DNA of 64,000 nucleotides from positions 14,463,142 through 14,527,141 of the forward strand of contig OY754973.1 in assembly GCA_963576475.1 (NCBI GenBank). Direction: 5' to 3'. The DNA is from Molanna angustata. Its lineage: Eukaryota > Arthropoda > Insecta > Trichoptera > Molannidae. The position numbers were made by a program, and so were the translations under genes. Every line of letters starts with the position of its first letter. Position 1 is the stretch's first letter. This document shows, piece by piece, positions 23,363 to 38,300 of the stretch. The notes under the pieces were generated by a model, which ran no database searches, was not told the DNA's origin, and saw only the letters and a list, made by a program, of their open reading frames with translations.

Positions 23363-26300
23363 GTAAGACTTTTCATGTTAATATTTTATTAATTTCATTA
23401 TTCCCCCTTTACTCTTGACAGATGAAAACATAATTTAGTATAAAAAAAGTGATCAAGCTATTTCTTACTAAGCACATACAAATATGAATATTATAACTTT
23501 TGAATTACTCGTCGTTTTCATGACAAAAACCCTGAGTCAAAACGAAAACGCTTACCGATATCGCTAAACGTTTTTTTTTGTATGGTATTTGACGTTTGTT
23601 GTTTGTTATTGTAGAAAAAAAATCTACATACAACATACGTCAAATCCCATACCTTAAAAAATTAACGTTTGGCGATATCGTTCCAAAGTCATCAAACTTT
23701 TCTTGCGATTACAGTATTTAATATTATATCTCTTGAAAAAAAAATCATAGCTGTATATTAAACTTTTTGTGCTTATTCTTGTTTCTTTTCCAAATTTTTC
23801 TCCTTACTTTCGAAGTCTTCTTGGCCCAACTTTGAAAAACATACGTTGGAACAGGTTCTATGTAAGAGCTTCCTGTATATTTAAAGTCTTAATTATCTAC
23901 TGCGATTTTTTACTGTATCTTGATCCAGTTATTTCTTTCCGCTTCTCTCATATTCACTAATACATCGTCTAACTAACGTGATTTCTATATAATTTGACGT
24001 TTAACATTTTTTCTTAATAACTCGGGAACAAAATAAACTAGTAATATTATGTGAACATGTTTAGTAGTAGAAAAAGCTGTTGTATGCAAGATCTGTCATT
24101 CATGCTTTAATAACATCGTGACAAGTACTTAAGAGGCTATAGTGGGCTAAATAGTATCTATATTTTAAAAAGTTTTTCCCCAGTATCCTCAAAAGATACG
24201 TTTTTAAATAAAGAATACTTTATATTTACATCTTTTTTTTACTGCATGGGTTTTTTGAAATTTGAATTTGTTTGATACTTTACTTGTGAAATTAGTTTTA
24301 GTAAAACCCTATTTTATTTTTTTATTGTAAGTAACTAAAAAACTATAAGGGCTACGAAGTAAATTTTCACTTCAATCGAAAGAAAGTATGAAAATCTACC
24401 GGCTATTTTTTTACTATTTGAATATTTTAATTACTATTCTTGCTATTTAAAAAAACTCTATATTTTACCTTTTCTTCATGAAAAAATTTGTGATTTTTCT
24501 TGTTTCATACATTAGAAGGCAATTTAGTGTGCATATTTATGTACATCCGTATTCCCAGTGTATAAAGGGGCCTTAATGGTGTATGTATGTAGGTATGGAG
24601 GAACGAATCCCATATAATGCTATCTTAAAAAATGTTCAATGTATCTTAATTTTGGTGTTCTTTAATGATTCCTCGTGGTAATCCTGTATTGAAATGTTTA
24701 ATATTCTATATTAAATATTTATAAGAAGAAGCTTTCATCCTTAAATTCAAGATATGAATTTTAATAGTAAATAAATTGATTCCTCTCACAAATCCAGTCT
24801 GAAAACGCATTGAAAAACTATGTCACTACCGGGAATCGAATCCAGGACCTTTGGCTCTGGAGTCAGATATCTATCTGACCCACGAATGCTGACAAAACAA
24901 TGTATTTACCTATATAGACAATTAATAACAAAGATTAGAACATAAATTATTAAAAGTTTGGTAACATTTGTTTTATAATTTGGTATTCATACACTATACA
25001 CATACTATTGCCATCGACGGTTAGATCTCATGTGTCACATACAACAAATATAAAATAAATATGATATTTCCGTATACGAGTGTCACAAATATCGCTATTT
25101 AATTTGCATTTAGAAAATCTCGAAGATGCTTATCATAATGCACCAACTAATTTGAGTAAAATCCTGGTTTGTATATGAATAGTGTTATATTTTAGTGTCA
25201 ATTGGCCTACCGCAAAATGATTTTTCAGGTGTCTAATTTCTTAGTATGTTGTACCTAGGTATTACATATTTGATTGTAATAATTATCAAAAGTTATTTTG
25301 ATCGTAAAATTATGTAGGTATGTGAGACCTATGTATTATTTAATGCGTTGTGTAAATTCCTACATAGCAAATAATTATTGTGGTCGGAGAGGCATATTTT
25401 AGCCTCAGCGAAAGTAGTATGGAGCCAGTATGGGTGAAGATAATAAAATACAGAAAGTAAAAGTACTCATATGTTGCAGACAAGGTATAATATTTTTTGT
25501 ACAATCTCAGGCAGGATGTACCTACTTGTGTATTTATAACTGATATGTAAAAGAGCCGAATAAAAACTCACAAAGTTCACCTTCCATTCTGATTATTGCT
25601 TTTTTAGGTGAGACGGGGACTGGTTTGTTGGGATATACGTACGTGTCGTGCTTCCTTATATAAGGTGATACACACCCGCATAACATTCTCGCTGGAAAGA
25701 CCACATTATGGAATTTTCCGTGATTATATGAATTTGTACAATTTTCTTCTCAAATAACTGACTCAATGTTTCGGATTAATTTTTTGATAATCCTTTAATT
25801 ACTAATAATAGACATTGACCTTTTCCTAGGATTTATATTATAGGTATCCTTTGATAAATCAAATAATGCTGATCTCGTCGATAGAAGTCTCGACAAGAAC
25901 TGTTTATTTATTTATTTAATACAATTTACTATACAGCTCAATAGTTTTTTTACATATAAAAATAAAACAGAATTTTAGCAGGATACTTTCTTTACGGCTT
26001 TTCCTGCACCTTTGACTGCGTCATCGAGTATTTTCCTTCTTCACTCTTGGCTTCCGTTCGGCCAGCCTCTGGAGTCGCCCTATGGACGTCCACCCAGTCT
26101 CCTTCATACCTCCGTACCGGGCACTTCTCTACTAGATACTGGATAGTTTGGCTTCTTGCTCCACAGACACATTCCGGAGAATCCCTTTTCCACATTTGGT
26201 AGTTACATCATCCGTGACCTGTATGAATTCTGTTTTGCTGAATCCAAACTTTTTGGGGAAAGTTTCCTGGGACCCTTTCGTTAGGGTCTTGGATAATGTG

Positions 26301-29300
26301 TTTGTTTAATACCAGGTCTGCATCATTCCACCTCTCTTTCCATACTCTAGGCAAGTTGAATTCGCCGAGTTGCCTCGACCAAACAGGCTAATACATACAA
26401 AAACAATTAATATTAAAAAAAAAACAGAATTAGAAAAAAAAATAAAAATCAATAATATATGAACACAACGAATGAAACAATAAACTACATAATAACAATT
26501 ATAAACATGTAAAAAGTAGTGTAAAAATTCAGATTATAAATAAAAAATAATTTAAAGAAAACTTCTCAGGGGGTGTTCTGTGTCCATCTCCAAAACTTAA
26601 TTTGAGAGAACTTACATGATATTTTTTTAAACCGAATTGATATATCTGTCAGACACCGGCTTGGAATAGTGCTTCCAGTATTTTGTATTGTTGTTTTACA
26701 AGAGGCAAAAATAACATCTCACACAGTTCTGCAATGAGGTTCACCACCCATTCTAAATGAAGTGCCTTTTTATGTGAGACGTGACTGGTGTGTGGTGATG
26801 TCGCATGTGTTGTGTTTCCTTTTATGAGACGATTTACACCTGTCGCTAGTTATCCCACATTGTGGGATATGCCGGGATGGTATGAATGAATGAATGATTC
26901 TAAAATATGTATAAGAATTTTAAATTGATTCATCAAAATAAGATATGTCAATACAAGACCGGTATCCATAAAATCCTTATTCGCAATGGGTTTCCACACA
27001 AATACATAAATTAAAATGCAATCATTGTGACTGTATGGAAATAGCGTTTCATAGATAATCCATATTTTGTTACTTGAGTACAAGCTGAAAGGAAAATTTC
27101 ACGCAGTTTTTAATAATTTATTCTTTTAGAATGTTGTTTCTTTGTTGTGTACACGTAAATGAGAAGACTTCATACAATGTTTATACATATCTATGTATTG
27201 ATTTAGTCTATGTACTTTAGTGGGAGAGAAAGTAAGAGTACAATAATATAATACATTATTCGGTGGTATAAAATATTTTCATTGCTTTTAGGTGTGAACC
27301 GTAAAAAAATCATATATTTAAAAAAAATGGACAATCTTTGTCAAATTAAATTTTTTGCTTTAGTGACATTTTATTTTGCCGATTCATTTGCTTCATTTAT
27401 GTGCATAATATATTATTTTATATTATTATTAGTGGTCCCGGGCAAACGAAGCTCTGCCACAGACCGCATTTTATATAGACCTCATTTTATGTATTGTTCT
27501 GCCATAGACCGCCTTCTATAAAGACCTCATTTTATGTATTGTTCTGCCACAGACCGCCTTCTATGTAGACCGCATTTTATAAAGACCTCATTTTATGTAT
27601 TTTAACATTTTTTTTGTACATTTGAGAGTAGTATATTTTCTAGGTGTCAATTGATTTTCAAACCGCCTTAATTTCTTATTTCATCAAAACGAATTAAGAA
27701 ATTAAGAATATTTTTTCTATATAAAAAAATTATGGGGAGGTGTAGAGATGGCGAAATTTGTGGTTATGAGATATGGATGAGATATCTAAAAAAAATCTTT
27801 GAAAAAATAAAAAATTATACCTCGACAACAGCGCTACCTCTCGGGTCCTTAAACTATACTTTCTTCGATCCGAAACTAACCGTAAAAAATTAGAGAAATT
27901 CATTGAAATCAGTTGGATGACATGAAATTTTTATTTAAGATTATTTAGTACATCGTGATGTCAACACTTCATGCTTTATTTGTTTCCGAACCATCTTAAT
28001 TCATGTAGGTACTTTGCACCCAATATACATAAAAATAATGTAATAAAAAAACTTATTCAGTGGAATCTTTACCACCTGAATAAAGTGTGTGAACTTGTAA
28101 AGCGGCATCTTTACCTACCACACAAAAATAATGCGTGTACTTGTACAGCCTAATCTGTATCACATAAGAATAGTACACAAACTTTTGCAGCATATTCTAT
28201 AACAAACGAAAATAAAGTGTGAAATTGTATAGCAGAATCTGAACCATTATGATTCTATTGTGTGGACTTTTTTAACGGAATCTGTACCAAAAGGAAAATA
28301 ATTTGTGGAATTAAACATTTCAAATTAACGTTTAAATGATGTGTAAACTTGTTCGGTGCTATCTAATATCACATAAAAATAAACATTACGCATTATTTAT
28401 TTTGCGGAACATACTAATTGGTATCAAGAAAATATTCCTGATGGTTCTTTTTGATTCATTAAAATTAATAATGTAAATATTTTATATCACCACACACAGA
28501 AAAGTAAAAGTTGAGATAGTTTTTCGTCTTATGTAGATTTTTATGGTTATGAAAGTGAATTCACTATTGGTTGGTTATATATTAAAAATGTAATAAAACA
28601 CTTAATAAATGTATTCCTTTGATTGAGTAAGAACACTTTATAAAACGAGTTACTCCAAAAAACATTAAAAAATTTGTCTCAAAAATCTTCAGCATTTTCG
28701 TGAAATGAGTTGGTTAAATTATTTTTGATTTAAATATTTTTTCATGAAAACATGATTACTATTCAATGCCTTTTATGAATGTGATGTGCCTTTTTACCAA
28801 TTAAAAAAATAAAAATAACATATTTCCTGGGTTTGGGGTCGGTTTGAATTATTTGACAGTTAAAAAAATGTGAAGCACTATTCAAATATCCTTCAACATC
28901 TAATTTCTAAGCGAGTAATAATTATATAAATTTGCAATATTTGAAAAGAATCGAATGAGTACTACATATAATCGAAAAAGTAGAAAAACATAACATATAG
29001 TACCTACACACCACACACACAGATACATTGTGATGAAACTTTCAGAATTCAATCTCAGCACGATACTAGTTGATAATAAAATAGCATTAAAAATTGCGAA
29101 TTCATAACTCCCAACTATAATAATTCACAATCCCCTTGGGTTAGTGAGGAGTAAAAATTTTGTAATACCTACCCATCACCTAATAGTTTAAAAAAAATAT
29201 ACAACACTTCCTTGCACCCTGCGCAAGTCCCGAATTTCTTCCAACTAACCAGTGTTTCCAGCCCAGAGAAGCAATATTTGCGTTTTCTCCTCTGCTGGGA

Positions 29301-32300
29301 ATCGAACCCAGGACGCCAGCACAGAAACCGAACGGCTTACCAAATGTGATTCAAGGTGATGATTTGATTTCGAAAAATGATGCGAGTTTATTGGCATAAG
29401 GCAATTTATTTCAACTAACCAGTGTTTCAATAAAAGAAGAAATTTTTGCGTAAGAAATGAATTTAAATAAATGTCTACTCTGCTGGGAATCGAACCCAAG
29501 AAACCCGCAATGAAGCCAAACGGCTTACCAATTGTGCCACGGCACAGTTTTGCATTATAAAAATCTTTCACGAATGAACCAACTATAAATAAAATTGCAA
29601 TCAAATTCATAAAATGTTTTTGTTATTTTATTCATTTATTTCAAACAAATTAAAAAAAATAGTGAAAATACTAAAAAGTCGTTATATGAGGAACTATTTT
29701 CAATTTTGCAATATTTTATAAGTAATTTATTTGTAGAACTCGACAAACAAGAGAATGCGGGTGACAGTTTTATATAGCGTTGTGGAAAATCTATGGATGC
29801 AAAGGTCAGAGAAAAAGTGACTCGTAATTCGCTGCACAACGTCGGAAGCCAACTAATATTGGTTAATTCAAATTAGAGTATTTTTCTGCACTAAAATTGG
29901 TTTATGCACAGGTTATTATTCTCCAATAAAGAATTAATAAGAAGAATTAAGAAGAATTGATAGCGGATTTTTTTTCATTTCATTATGATGAACTTGTCAC
30001 TTTTCTGTGCGTTCCCTTCAGCTACGAATTGTCTTATTTTATTTATTTTTATTTCTAAATACAACAGCTGTTTACAATCATTCATGTACGGTAAATAATT
30101 TTCTTATTTATATCGCCAATTACAGTATTTCCTAGTTATTTTAGTGTACTCGTATACATCTGCGTATATAGATACATTTTACATTTTTTTCGGTGGTTAC
30201 AAATACACAATACATAGATAGTATAAGAAATATTAAATATATTATAATCATCACTGCTAGATTGACTATGGAGATGGATATGTGAAGGGAAGAAGGGGAG
30301 GGGGACGAATATATCTTCAAAATATCTTCGTTTATACGAACATGTAGTAAAATATGTCAAATCCAGAAATAAAATACGCAGAAAACAAACATTGAAAGCG
30401 AAACTCTTGCAAAGATATATATTATTATTGTGTCAATTGCATTGTTAACGGAAGTAAATTGGATTCGTCGCATGTCTATAGTGTTTAATTGAGCGCGAAG
30501 AAGAAACCATATTGAAAATAATAACAGTTATATAACAACTTATAATATTGGTTATTACTTTTAAAAAACTTCTTTTTTACGGGTGCATTCGAATATTCTC
30601 GTCTTTTGCGGTCGGTGTCAGACAGTTATGTATTCCGAAATTAAATTTAAGTAATGGAATCAGACAAACATTCTGGGCCTTACTTACTATTTAAAATACG
30701 AGTTTAATATAATTATAAGCTGCTTCAGAACAAGTTTTTAGCCTAGTGAAGCAGTTTCCATTCCGCATCTAGTTCTTAAGTATCTTTTTTTGTAAAAATA
30801 TTGTATTGTTAAACTTTGATGTGTACCTGTATATTATGTCTTATGTTACAAATAAAAAAAAAATCTAATGTTAAGTCAGTTTTGGCCATACAAAAAACTG
30901 GGTAAGTATCAGCTCAAACACAAATTGCTAATAGTAGTAAGACCATATTTGTACATATATTTTTAGACCGATAATAAACACATATAGCAGAATTAATTTA
31001 AATTTCAAACACGAAACATTCAATTGCATGAAGCTTTCTTGCAATAGAATTCTCGACCAGTTAAAGCTCTAATACTTTCAGAATTTGTCTATTACCGATG
31101 ACAATTCATGTTAAAACTGTTTCCAGCTTGATTCATTTTATAGGTATTTTGATAAAATTAAACTATTATGTATTTCATACAAACTCAGTGTAATTGTTTA
31201 AGTACCTATCATTTATATCGTTTCACAGTAGGTAGATTATGTTCTGTATTTCAATTTGTTTGCTATTTAAAACAACTGCGTTTGACATTATGTGTTTGTC
31301 ATTACCAGTATGAATGTTAAAAATATACGGACTGATGTGAAATATTTTTTATTCTTCATTTCAACGCGAGGAAAATTATAATGTGTATCCTTATTTTTTT
31401 TTTGTTTTGACTTGTTTGGATTTCTATTATAATTGCGAAATCGCAATTGCGCTCTATATTGGAAACAATATACTATAGTGTTTTAGAAAATCGTTTATGT
31501 CAGAAGTGATACCTTTTCCCTTGAACGTGACACAGTTGGTAAGCCGTTTGGTTTCTTTTGCGGGCGTCCTGGGTTCGATCCCAGTAGAGGAGAAATTTAT
31601 TTAAATTCATTTCTCACGCTAATGTTGCTTCTCTGGGCTGGAAGCACTGGTTGGTTGGAAGAAATTGCCATATGGCAATAAACTCGCGACTTGCGCAGGG
31701 TGCAAGGAAGTGTTTATTATTTATTTATTTGTTTATTTAATGTGTTGTTGATTTTAATTATTAATGGCGAATCCAATAAAATTGATAATATGTATATAAT
31801 TTTTAAAATAAATAAAAAAAAGCATGTGTCATCGAACCCCAATTATAATTTAAAGTATCGCACAAATGATCTTAAAAATACGATAATGTACTTAAAAAAA
31901 CAGATTTTATATTTTTTTTCGCAAGGAAAGGTCCCTTGGTGTATTTATAAATTGATTAATGTTCGAAATTTGTGATTGATGAATGTTGAAAGTTTATATC
32001 CGGGAAATTCATGAATTTTTATTGAAATACAATTTTTGTACGAAAAGAACACAACAGCAAAGAATAATTATCTAGAATAGTTACTCAACAACACAATGAA
32101 TTTGATACGGAATCGAATCAATCAACAATAATAGTGTATTCATGACTATGATAATGTTAGTAATGCAGTTAAAAGTTTCCGATCAAAATCAACTTTTGAT
32201 ATAAACTAAAAAAATGCTAATGTTCCTTTGCACGCATGTTGAATACAAAGTGAAAAGTACGTATCTAATGAATAAATTTGCAAACGAAAACTTTTACGCA

Positions 32301-35300
32301 TTAAAACGATGAAATGCGGTAATGTTATGTAACGTTTAATTGTTGTGATAAAATATGTACTTATAATTAATTGTTGTTACATTTACACATAAACATTCTA
32401 GATGTAACCATGTGCTACCACAATCCCATTCACAATAGTATAAATAAAATGATTTTGTTGAGCAACACAATGCGATGGACTTGTCTGTAGGAAATTTGTG
32501 CAAGTCAAAATTTCTTCTATTTTACTATAATATTTAAATAAACATCCATTCTTAACCAAAATTTCATAAAATGAAATTGTATAGTCTCTAGAATGAGATT
32601 TGGTCATTGCTCAGTTTTCACTGTTACACTAGTCTAGTACTTATTTACTGATGCATTATCAATGTGACCTGAATCCCAACTTAAGAGTTCCAATATCTGT
32701 CTATATATCATAAATATATAAAAGATATTTTCTCTGTGAATATATTTTTTGGTAGGAATACTCATACTTGCATATATTTACAATGCCTTTTTTATTACTA
32801 GGTACTTATTACCCACCAACATATAAATTATACTTACGAAGACGTAATCAATAAGTGCCAATAATGAATCACTAAGAGGCCATGAAAAAAAAATAAAAAA
32901 ATATTCAATACACATTAGATTATATCTATAATAACCATTATTTGTTATTTGATTCATTCAGATTTGTCAATATTGGATAAGATGTAATGTATTTTATTTC
33001 TCACCTTGGGTTCAACTGTCAAAATGTAATTTTTTTAGTTGAATTAAACGCCAGAATGGTTAATATTGATTCTTCTAAATTAACTAAGTATCAATTTCCA
33101 TATAAATTTTAAAATTATGTTTATTTCTTAACTCTCTCAAAACCAAAATTAATAAATAATGTATGTAATAGTTTGGTACTTTTTCGTTCTATCGCGGCGT
33201 TTTCTTTTTCGAGGGAAAGAAAGAGAATCGAGTGACATACATTCCGGTCTAGACACACTTTATTCTTTCTCTTACATGTATATATATATATATATATTCT
33301 CAAGTAGGCTTTTATGTTATTATTCATGCTCTTGTCAGCCTTTTGTCACTCCATCACTTTCAACCTTATATTCCTTATCATTCTGCTATTATAATAATAA
33401 AGTTCGTGAGCAACGCAGGGTGCATTTTTAAATACAAGAGTTTTTTTAACATTAAAAAAAGATAAAAAAAATATATCAAAAAGTACCATATATACAAATA
33501 TACAACATTATAATATAATACCATTAACAATATGTAGGTATAATATAAAATATACAAAAATATTAACACAACAGAAAGATGAAAAAACAACAAAAAGTAG
33601 GTACCAAATAAACAAATAAATTAAATGAAAAACACAAAACATTTAAAAAAAATACATAATATTGTCTTTCATCAATTAACACATTTATCCATCTTTGTGT
33701 CAACCTCAGATAGTGATGCCCTTGAACAATCTTTATGATTAAACTTGGATTGATCCAAAGTCTTTCACGGTATTACTTATATATATTTTTTCTATAGGAC
33801 CGAATTGCCTTAGATTATTGATTTTCAATCTTTTAACAACATCTTTATTTATCATTGCTCTTATTTTTTGTCCACTTTTTTCAAATATAGCATACCCACA
33901 TTGTTATGCAAAACATTAGATACAAAGTTAAAATTCCATCGTCATTTATTCGGATTTCGTACGTCTTCTGCTATACCCCAGTTTCAACTCACATAAACAT
34001 TAAAGGTATTACGAAATTTTCTTTGTTTGGTATTGGAACCACCATTGAGTAACAAAAAAAAACTGTCAAGACGAAGGGGCGGGTCTGCTCCGAAACTAGA
34101 GGACATAAAATACTCATCAGTGGTTCATACTAAGTATTTTTAAGATCGATATGCCATAAATAAAATGCTACGATATTGTATGTAAAGATGCAATAAAATA
34201 GGAACATTAAATTTATGTAAGTAAATCATACTCTTGAATTTTCAATAGTTTTATGCCCATGCGAATATTTTTTTAGTACCTTTCATTATTTTTCTATTGA
34301 TCATTTTATGTGAATATACATATATTACTTAAAAAATTTATTACGTTGAATGTCAATCTTAGAGCATCGAACTTTCGTTCATTTTGAAACATTTAAAAAT
34401 ACACCTATCTCCGACTGGGAGAAAGTTTATGCACTTTTTATAACATCAAACCTGATTCTATTCTGATCAACATACAGCACGATTTGCTATTTGAATTAAT
34501 ATACAAGTTAAATGTCATCGACATTAATTGTCTATTGCTTTTTGATTTTTTAGCATGACTAAGTATTAGAAGACACCAGCTATTAAGGTTTGAGTCCATT
34601 GTACTTTTTCCAAAAAAACCACAATACGCTACGCAGCGCTGGGTAGATATATCGTTTAAAATACTATGAAAAATAATCCTTTCATAGAATTGTACCAGCA
34701 AGTAAACAAGCCAAAAATGAACATAATATTTCTGGCGCAGTTCAGTGGTGACATTTGTGCAAGAGAATCGTCACCTCATGTATAAGGATCGTCGCTTTCA
34801 TTGTTTACAAAAAAACAATATCTCAATAAATGGCGTTACAAAAAGGTTTCTTCGTAACTTTATAGATGGCGATGGTAAAAATAGCTTATTTTAGAACGAT
34901 CAGTTTCTAATTATTTAAATATATTGAACTTTCAAAAATTACATTGATAGGGAAACTCAATAAGAAGACATTATTGATGAACTTTGCGCAAGCGCATAAA
35001 GTGATCACGTAAAATATCAGATGACAGGTCATAAGCCACGTAGATGACTTGAGTTCCTGGTTCTCCTTTAATATTCCAACTTCGTCTCTAATGAGATGTT
35101 TAAAATTAGTCAAAAAGATTAGAAATTTCTAATAATACCATAATACTCAAGTGAATTGACGAAGAGTAGGTACATAAAATAGACAAATGGGTACTTTAAT
35201 ATCTTTATAATACGTCGGCCTTCGTAGCTCAGTTGGTTAGGTATTAGACTGCTGATCCAAGGGTCCCGGGTTCGATTCCCGGTGGAGACACAGTTTATAA

Positions 35301-38300
35301 GTGTGTTTTCAGTCTAGATCTGTGAGACGATAAATATCGTTAGTCTCCAGAATGTGGCAACTTGTTATTGGGTGCGTGTTAAATTATTTGACATGGCACC
35401 CGTTAGTTGCACGAGAAGCTACATTAAATAAAATATAAATCAAATAAATAAATTGGATACAAATATATTATTATATTTATAAACGAGTGAGTTGTGGCCA
35501 ACGCTAAACTCTCCAATATACAACGAAGCTTCCCTGCTAATCTACTCTCACTCTAATATCAATATGAAATCAAATAACATTGCCAAACATAAAAAAATCT
35601 CTTGTTATATATGTATATTATTCATACAAAAATATATTATTATGAACATAATTTTTCAAACGGTTGTATGTTTTTCTTTTAATGTTGATCAACTGTGAAT
35701 GCAGTTTTTTGAAGATTATTGGTATTGTATAAATATCTCAAATTCCAGGTCTTGAGAGTATTTTGTTTTCAGTTTTAACAGATGAAATCATAGAGAAACA
35801 TTGAGAAAAAATGAAACGTTGTCTATGGAAAACTAATCAGCTCTAAGTTTATGTACTTCAAACATATGGTATCAATATTATGTTCATCGGCCTTTTAGTT
35901 TGATCTGTACAGAGGACACAAATTTTCATATTTGTATGCGGCATACACACAAAAACATCACAACGAAACTCAAAGTATGCACTCTCTACATGATATCCAT
36001 TGAGAAATTGATGTAAAAAAATACTCTTAAAAATTGTGAAAGCATGACTCTCCACTATTCCATAGTGTGGAGAGTAAAAACAGTCATTTTGCCAACCCTA
36101 AATTATGGAGAATGATTATGTTGTGACCATAAGTAAAATATTATTGATATTTCAACTTATTGTTAGCGACAATAATGTATGTATGTATATACCTAGGTTA
36201 ATACCAACAGTCATAAAAGAACGCGAAAACTGTCACTTTCAAAAATTTGTAATATACATACATATTTCCTATTTACGAAATATTCAGTAACATGTTAAAT
36301 TCACACTGTCCAAAGTTCACTAGCAGATCATTTTTTACGAGAAAGTTTTAGACAGGATACATATATCCATTCAATAATTACGTTGCATATTGCATTAGCT
36401 CATCGCATTCTCTTTGTTTATATGTGTGTCAATAAACAAATTAACGATAGCTCAATACTGTTTAGGTAATTTATAATAATTTATCTATTGTAAGCCTGCT
36501 ATGTGATTAATTATAAAAACGTGTCGATAAGTATTATGTATTATGAAATTAGCAAAAATCTAATGCTATGATCTTAAAACTGGTACGATAATAAGAAACA
36601 GGGTCGGTGGCAAAGCGGCTATCGCACTGGTTTAGTAATCCAGAGGTCACGGGTTCAAATCTCGCCTCGACCGATTTCGTTCACTATTTTTGATTTATTT
36701 ATACACAAGAATTTGTGCTTAAATATGGAACGTATGAGAATGACATTTTATTTTGTATCGCTTCTCGGGCAACTAACAGTTACTTTGCCAAAATAATATT
36801 AATTAAACATGCACCAAATAACAAATCGGCACATTATGGAGAATTGATTATTTATCCTTAATATTTATGTAAGGAACTAAGATGAATTGAGTAAGTCAGA
36901 CGAAAAAAAATGGCCTAAGGTGGTTTGGCCACATAGAAATAATGAGTGATGACCGTCTGACAAAAAAGTATATAAGGATGATAAAAGAGGAACGAAAAGT
37001 AGAGGAAAAGGTAATGATAATACATACATGCATACATACATACATACCATCACGCAATGTCCCTATCGGGGTAAGCAGAGAGAATCGAACGCCATACTTC
37101 TCTATTTTTGCACACATGTCTGGCTTCCTTTACACCCATGCATCGTCTCATACATGCTCGTCGATTGTTCAAACTTTTTATGTTTCCTTCTTATAATAAT
37201 AATGAAATTATTTTATTATGCAAAACAAATCACATAATGTGGCGGACTTATTGCCCGTAGGCAATTTCTACCATTTAACCACACTAGTAAATACAATAAT
37301 ACGAGCAAGAACAAAAGATAAATATAACAAAAAATAAAAAATAATAGGTATACAACATGAGAAAGAAAATGTAAATAACACAAAAATGCAAAATTTTATA
37401 TAAATAAAAACATAAATTAAAATAATAATGAAAGGTAGTAAGAATATCAGAAGAGCGTGTATGAGACGATGCATGGACGTGAATGAAGCGAGAAATGTTT
37501 GTCAAGAGAGAGGAGTATGGCGTTCGGTTACTTACCCCACCTACCCAAAATAAGGAAATGGCGTGATAGTATGGTATGGGAGATATTCATCCTCTCACAG
37601 ATTTAGATTGAAAACAAAATTGAAAATTGTGTCTCCACCGGGAATCGAACGCGGGACCTTTCGTTCGTGGGTTAGATACCTAACCAACCGAGCCATGAAG
37701 CCCGACAAGAGCAATAGCGACAAGAGTCATTTTTTTGGTGTACATATATACCTCCATTTTATTTTATAAATGTATGTAGGTACCTGGGGGGGCAATTCTG
37801 GTCCGACCGGCGAAATCAAAACCCTAGTGATTATCCATATCATGGATATAATTATTATATGGAGTTATACAATATCTTTAGATGTCATAGAACTCCATAC
37901 GACTTGCCCCCCTGGTCCGACCGGCGAAATCAAAACCCTAGTGATTACCCATATCATGGATATAATTATCATATGGAGTTCTATGACGTCTAAATATATT
38001 GTAGAACTCCATATAATAATTATATCCATGATATGGGTAATCACTAGGGTTTTGATTTCGCTGATCGAACCAGACTTGCCCCCCTGGTTAACATGGTATG
38101 TGATATTATATTTTATTTTAAAGTTTAAGTATGTTATCACAAATCCGCCTCTATTGGTGACTGTGCCTTATTAAAAAAAGTATGTTTTGAGCATTGTATG
38201 TATGTATGTATGCTGAACTTACTTATATCATACTACAATATAAATTTTGTTTTAGCCCAGTCATACAACAAACTTTATGTGCACATCATATCATTAGGGT

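Noticed and set aside
36600..36673. Functional tRNA-Thr (AGT) gene
   Set aside because: A and B boxes and an anticodon loop are visible, but acceptor, anticodon and T stems each have mismatches. Related heads occur elsewhere in the window, so a SINE head or pseudogene is more likely.
37770..38174. 134-codon ORF (and the 91-codon minus ORF)
   Set aside because: Translation of the inverted-repeat MITE; the repeated peptide reflects the repeated arm.
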